A stretch of 64,000 bases of DNA. It comes from Alphaproteobacteria bacterium HGW-Alphaproteobacteria-7. Its GTDB lineage: Bacteria > Pseudomonadota > Alphaproteobacteria > Sphingomonadales > Sphingomonadaceae. The notes under the pieces are model-generated. The model saw only the letters and a list, made by a program, of their open reading frames with translations, was not told where the DNA came from and did no database searches. Every line of letters starts with the position of its first letter. The first letter of the stretch is position 1. Positions 63,146 through 64,000 of this stretch are shown here, piece by piece. The translations under genes were made by a program, and so were the position numbers. The stretch covers positions 1 through 64,000 of the forward strand of contig PHEB01000001.1 of the NCBI GenBank assembly GCA_002842735.1. Direction: 5' to 3'.

Positions 63146-63224
63146 AGGACTTGAGAATGGCGATCCTGCCCCCAAGTTCCAAGCCATAATCGCGCCGCCA
63201 TGCTTGCGAAAAAGGAAAGCCTTG

Positions 63225-63497
63225 ATGACCGGAACCGTTGCCGACGAAATGCACGCCCTGCTGACCGAGGCGTTTGCCCCGACGCGGCTCGCCATCATCA
63301 ATGATAGCGCCAAGCATCACGGCCATAGCGGCGATGACGGATCGGGCGAATCGCATTTCACCATCGAAATCGAAGCGGCGGCATTTGCCCCGATGAACCG
63401 CCTCGCCCGCCAGCGCGCGGTAATTGCGGCGTTGGGCGATATCGTCGGTGGGCGGGTTCATGCGGTGGCGATCAAGGCGGGCGTGCCTGCCGAATGA
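63225..63497 (+). CDS. BolA-family protein
   Basis: The 90-residue protein has the BolA class II KH-like fold with NDSAKHHGHSGDDGSGESHFTIEI and the conserved RLARQRAVIAAL helix. BolA proteins bind [2Fe-2S] with monothiol glutaredoxins and influence iron and cell-shape control. AAAGGAAAG precedes the ATG. Overlaps the NUDIX gene by 4 bases. Confidence 0.93.
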   Translation: MTGTVADEMHALLTEAFAPTRLAIINDSAKHHGHSGDDGSGESHFTIEIEAAAFAPMNRLARQRAVIAALGDIVGGRVHAVAIKAGVPAE

Positions 63498-63946
63498 GCG
63501 CGGGCCCGGTATTGCGCCTGCGCCGCGCGGCGCGGCTGATCGTGCTCGACGCACAAGGCCGCGCGCTGATGTTCCGTTACGACGTGCCGGGCAGGCCGCC
63601 GTTCTGGGTGACAGCGGGCGGCGAATGCGAAGCGGATGAAACGTTCGAGGATGCAGCGCGGCGCGAATTGTTCGAGGAAACCGGCATCATTGCCGATCCG
63701 GGGCCGCAAATCGCACAGATGACACCGCAATTCATCACGGTTCAGGGCGAGCCTGTGCAAGCAGATGAACGCTTTTTCCTCGTCCGCGTGGCTGCAGCGC
63801 GGATCGACACCAGCCGCCACACCGCGACCGAACAGGCGATGATGACCCAGCACCGCTGGTTCACCCGCGAAGAGCTTGCCCACTGGCCCGAAGCGGTGTT
63901 TCCTGCCAATATCATCGCCATGATCGAGCAGGAGCAACACCCATGA
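63494..63946 (+). CDS. NUDIX hydrolase
   Basis: The 150-residue protein has a complete Nudix box GGECEADETFEDAARRELFEETGI (written as GX5EX7REUXEEXGU), residues about 38-60. It removes nucleoside diphosphate-linked groups; substrate unknown. Its ATG overlaps bolA and its stop overlaps the pirin start. Confidence 0.92.
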   Translation: MSAGPVLRLRRAARLIVLDAQGRALMFRYDVPGRPPFWVTAGGECEADETFEDAARRELFEETGIIADPGPQIAQMTPQFITVQGEPVQADERFFLVRVAAARIDTSRHTATEQAMMTQHRWFTREELAHWPEAVFPANIIAMIEQEQHP

Positions 63947-64000
63947 TCACGCCGATATTCACGCAGACCATCACCCCCGTCACCCATGATCTGGGCGCGT
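63943..64000 (+). CDS. Pirin-family protein, start only
   Basis: Only 19 codons are present. MITPIFTQTITPVTHDLGA resembles the N-terminus of pirin proteins (cupin fold; VTHDLG is typical). It starts in the ATGA shared with the NUDIX gene, and the rest is outside the window. Confidence 0.55.
   Translation, partial: MITPIFTQTITPVTHDLGA

Overview
The window is about 64 kb of G+C-rich, gene-dense alphaproteobacterial chromosome. Gene content points to Sphingomonadales, most likely Erythrobacteraceae: class I LysRS, an ABC permease fused to an M1 peptidase, RcnB-type YRxGDR protein, an aa3 oxidase operon ctaC-ctaD-ctaB-ctaG-ctaE, and bolA next to a J-domain gene and cobS. That placement is inference from gene families and synteny. 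No rRNA, complete tRNA or CRISPR array was seen.

Positions 1-2249 are the decayed right end of an integrated island. It holds a truncated IS110-type transposase, a truncated small membrane protein, and an in-frame chimera joining the N-terminal half of a tyrosine integrase to the tail of an MmeI-like DNA methyltransferase. Upstream of the integrase start lie four CTGTGCAG-type repeats and then a tRNA 3'-end-like sequence, a plausible att site. From 2256 onward the sequence reads as core chromosome.

Positions 2.3-9.5 kb carry a membrane protein, an exported RidA, two exported or membrane-anchored peptidases (M19, M28), ettA, a conspicuously A+T-rich foreign-looking gene and an RcnB-like protein. 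Positions 9.7-25 kb carry a 2OG-Fe(II) oxygenase, lysK, a DinG/XPD-like helicase, a SixA-like phosphatase, an ABC exporter/M1 peptidase pair, ubiA, rsmE, gshA, a monooxygenase-fold protein and an ICMT-like membrane protein. Positions 25-38.7 kb carry bamB with a YfgM-like TPR protein, a GT4 glycosyltransferase, a hydrolase, selO, astD, several uncharacterised small genes, rarD, pyrC, ygfZ, a TetR regulator and a GNAT.

Positions 38.9-41.1 kb carry rplU-rpmA, a lipoprotein gene and an Fnr-type regulator that overlaps it. From 52.5 kb down to 41.2 kb on the minus strand runs a long, nearly continuous set: cytochrome c oxidase and its assembly factors (ctaC, ctaD, ctaB, a 42-residue protein, ctaG, ctaE, DUF983, SURF1), thrC, an rRNA methyltransferase, folB, a small protein, moaA, moaD and moaE. 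Most neighbours overlap by 1-4 bases. Positions 52.6-58.2 kb on the plus strand hold a second run: a 21-residue leader ORF, pyrE, pdxJ, a membrane protein, acpS, lepB, a DUF3089 hydrolase, ruvX and two thioesterases. The window ends with a PBP1A-type enzyme, cobS, an MpaB-like oxygenase, a J-domain protein, bolA, a NUDIX hydrolase and the start of a pirin.

The most unusual signals are: a palindromic repeat family that sits between genes once and in frame inside two RNA methyltransferases (RsmE and an RlmI-like enzyme); the integrase/methyltransferase chimera with its att-like architecture; the hairpin plus 21-codon ORF that overlaps the pyrE start; and the A+T-rich gene one base after ettA.
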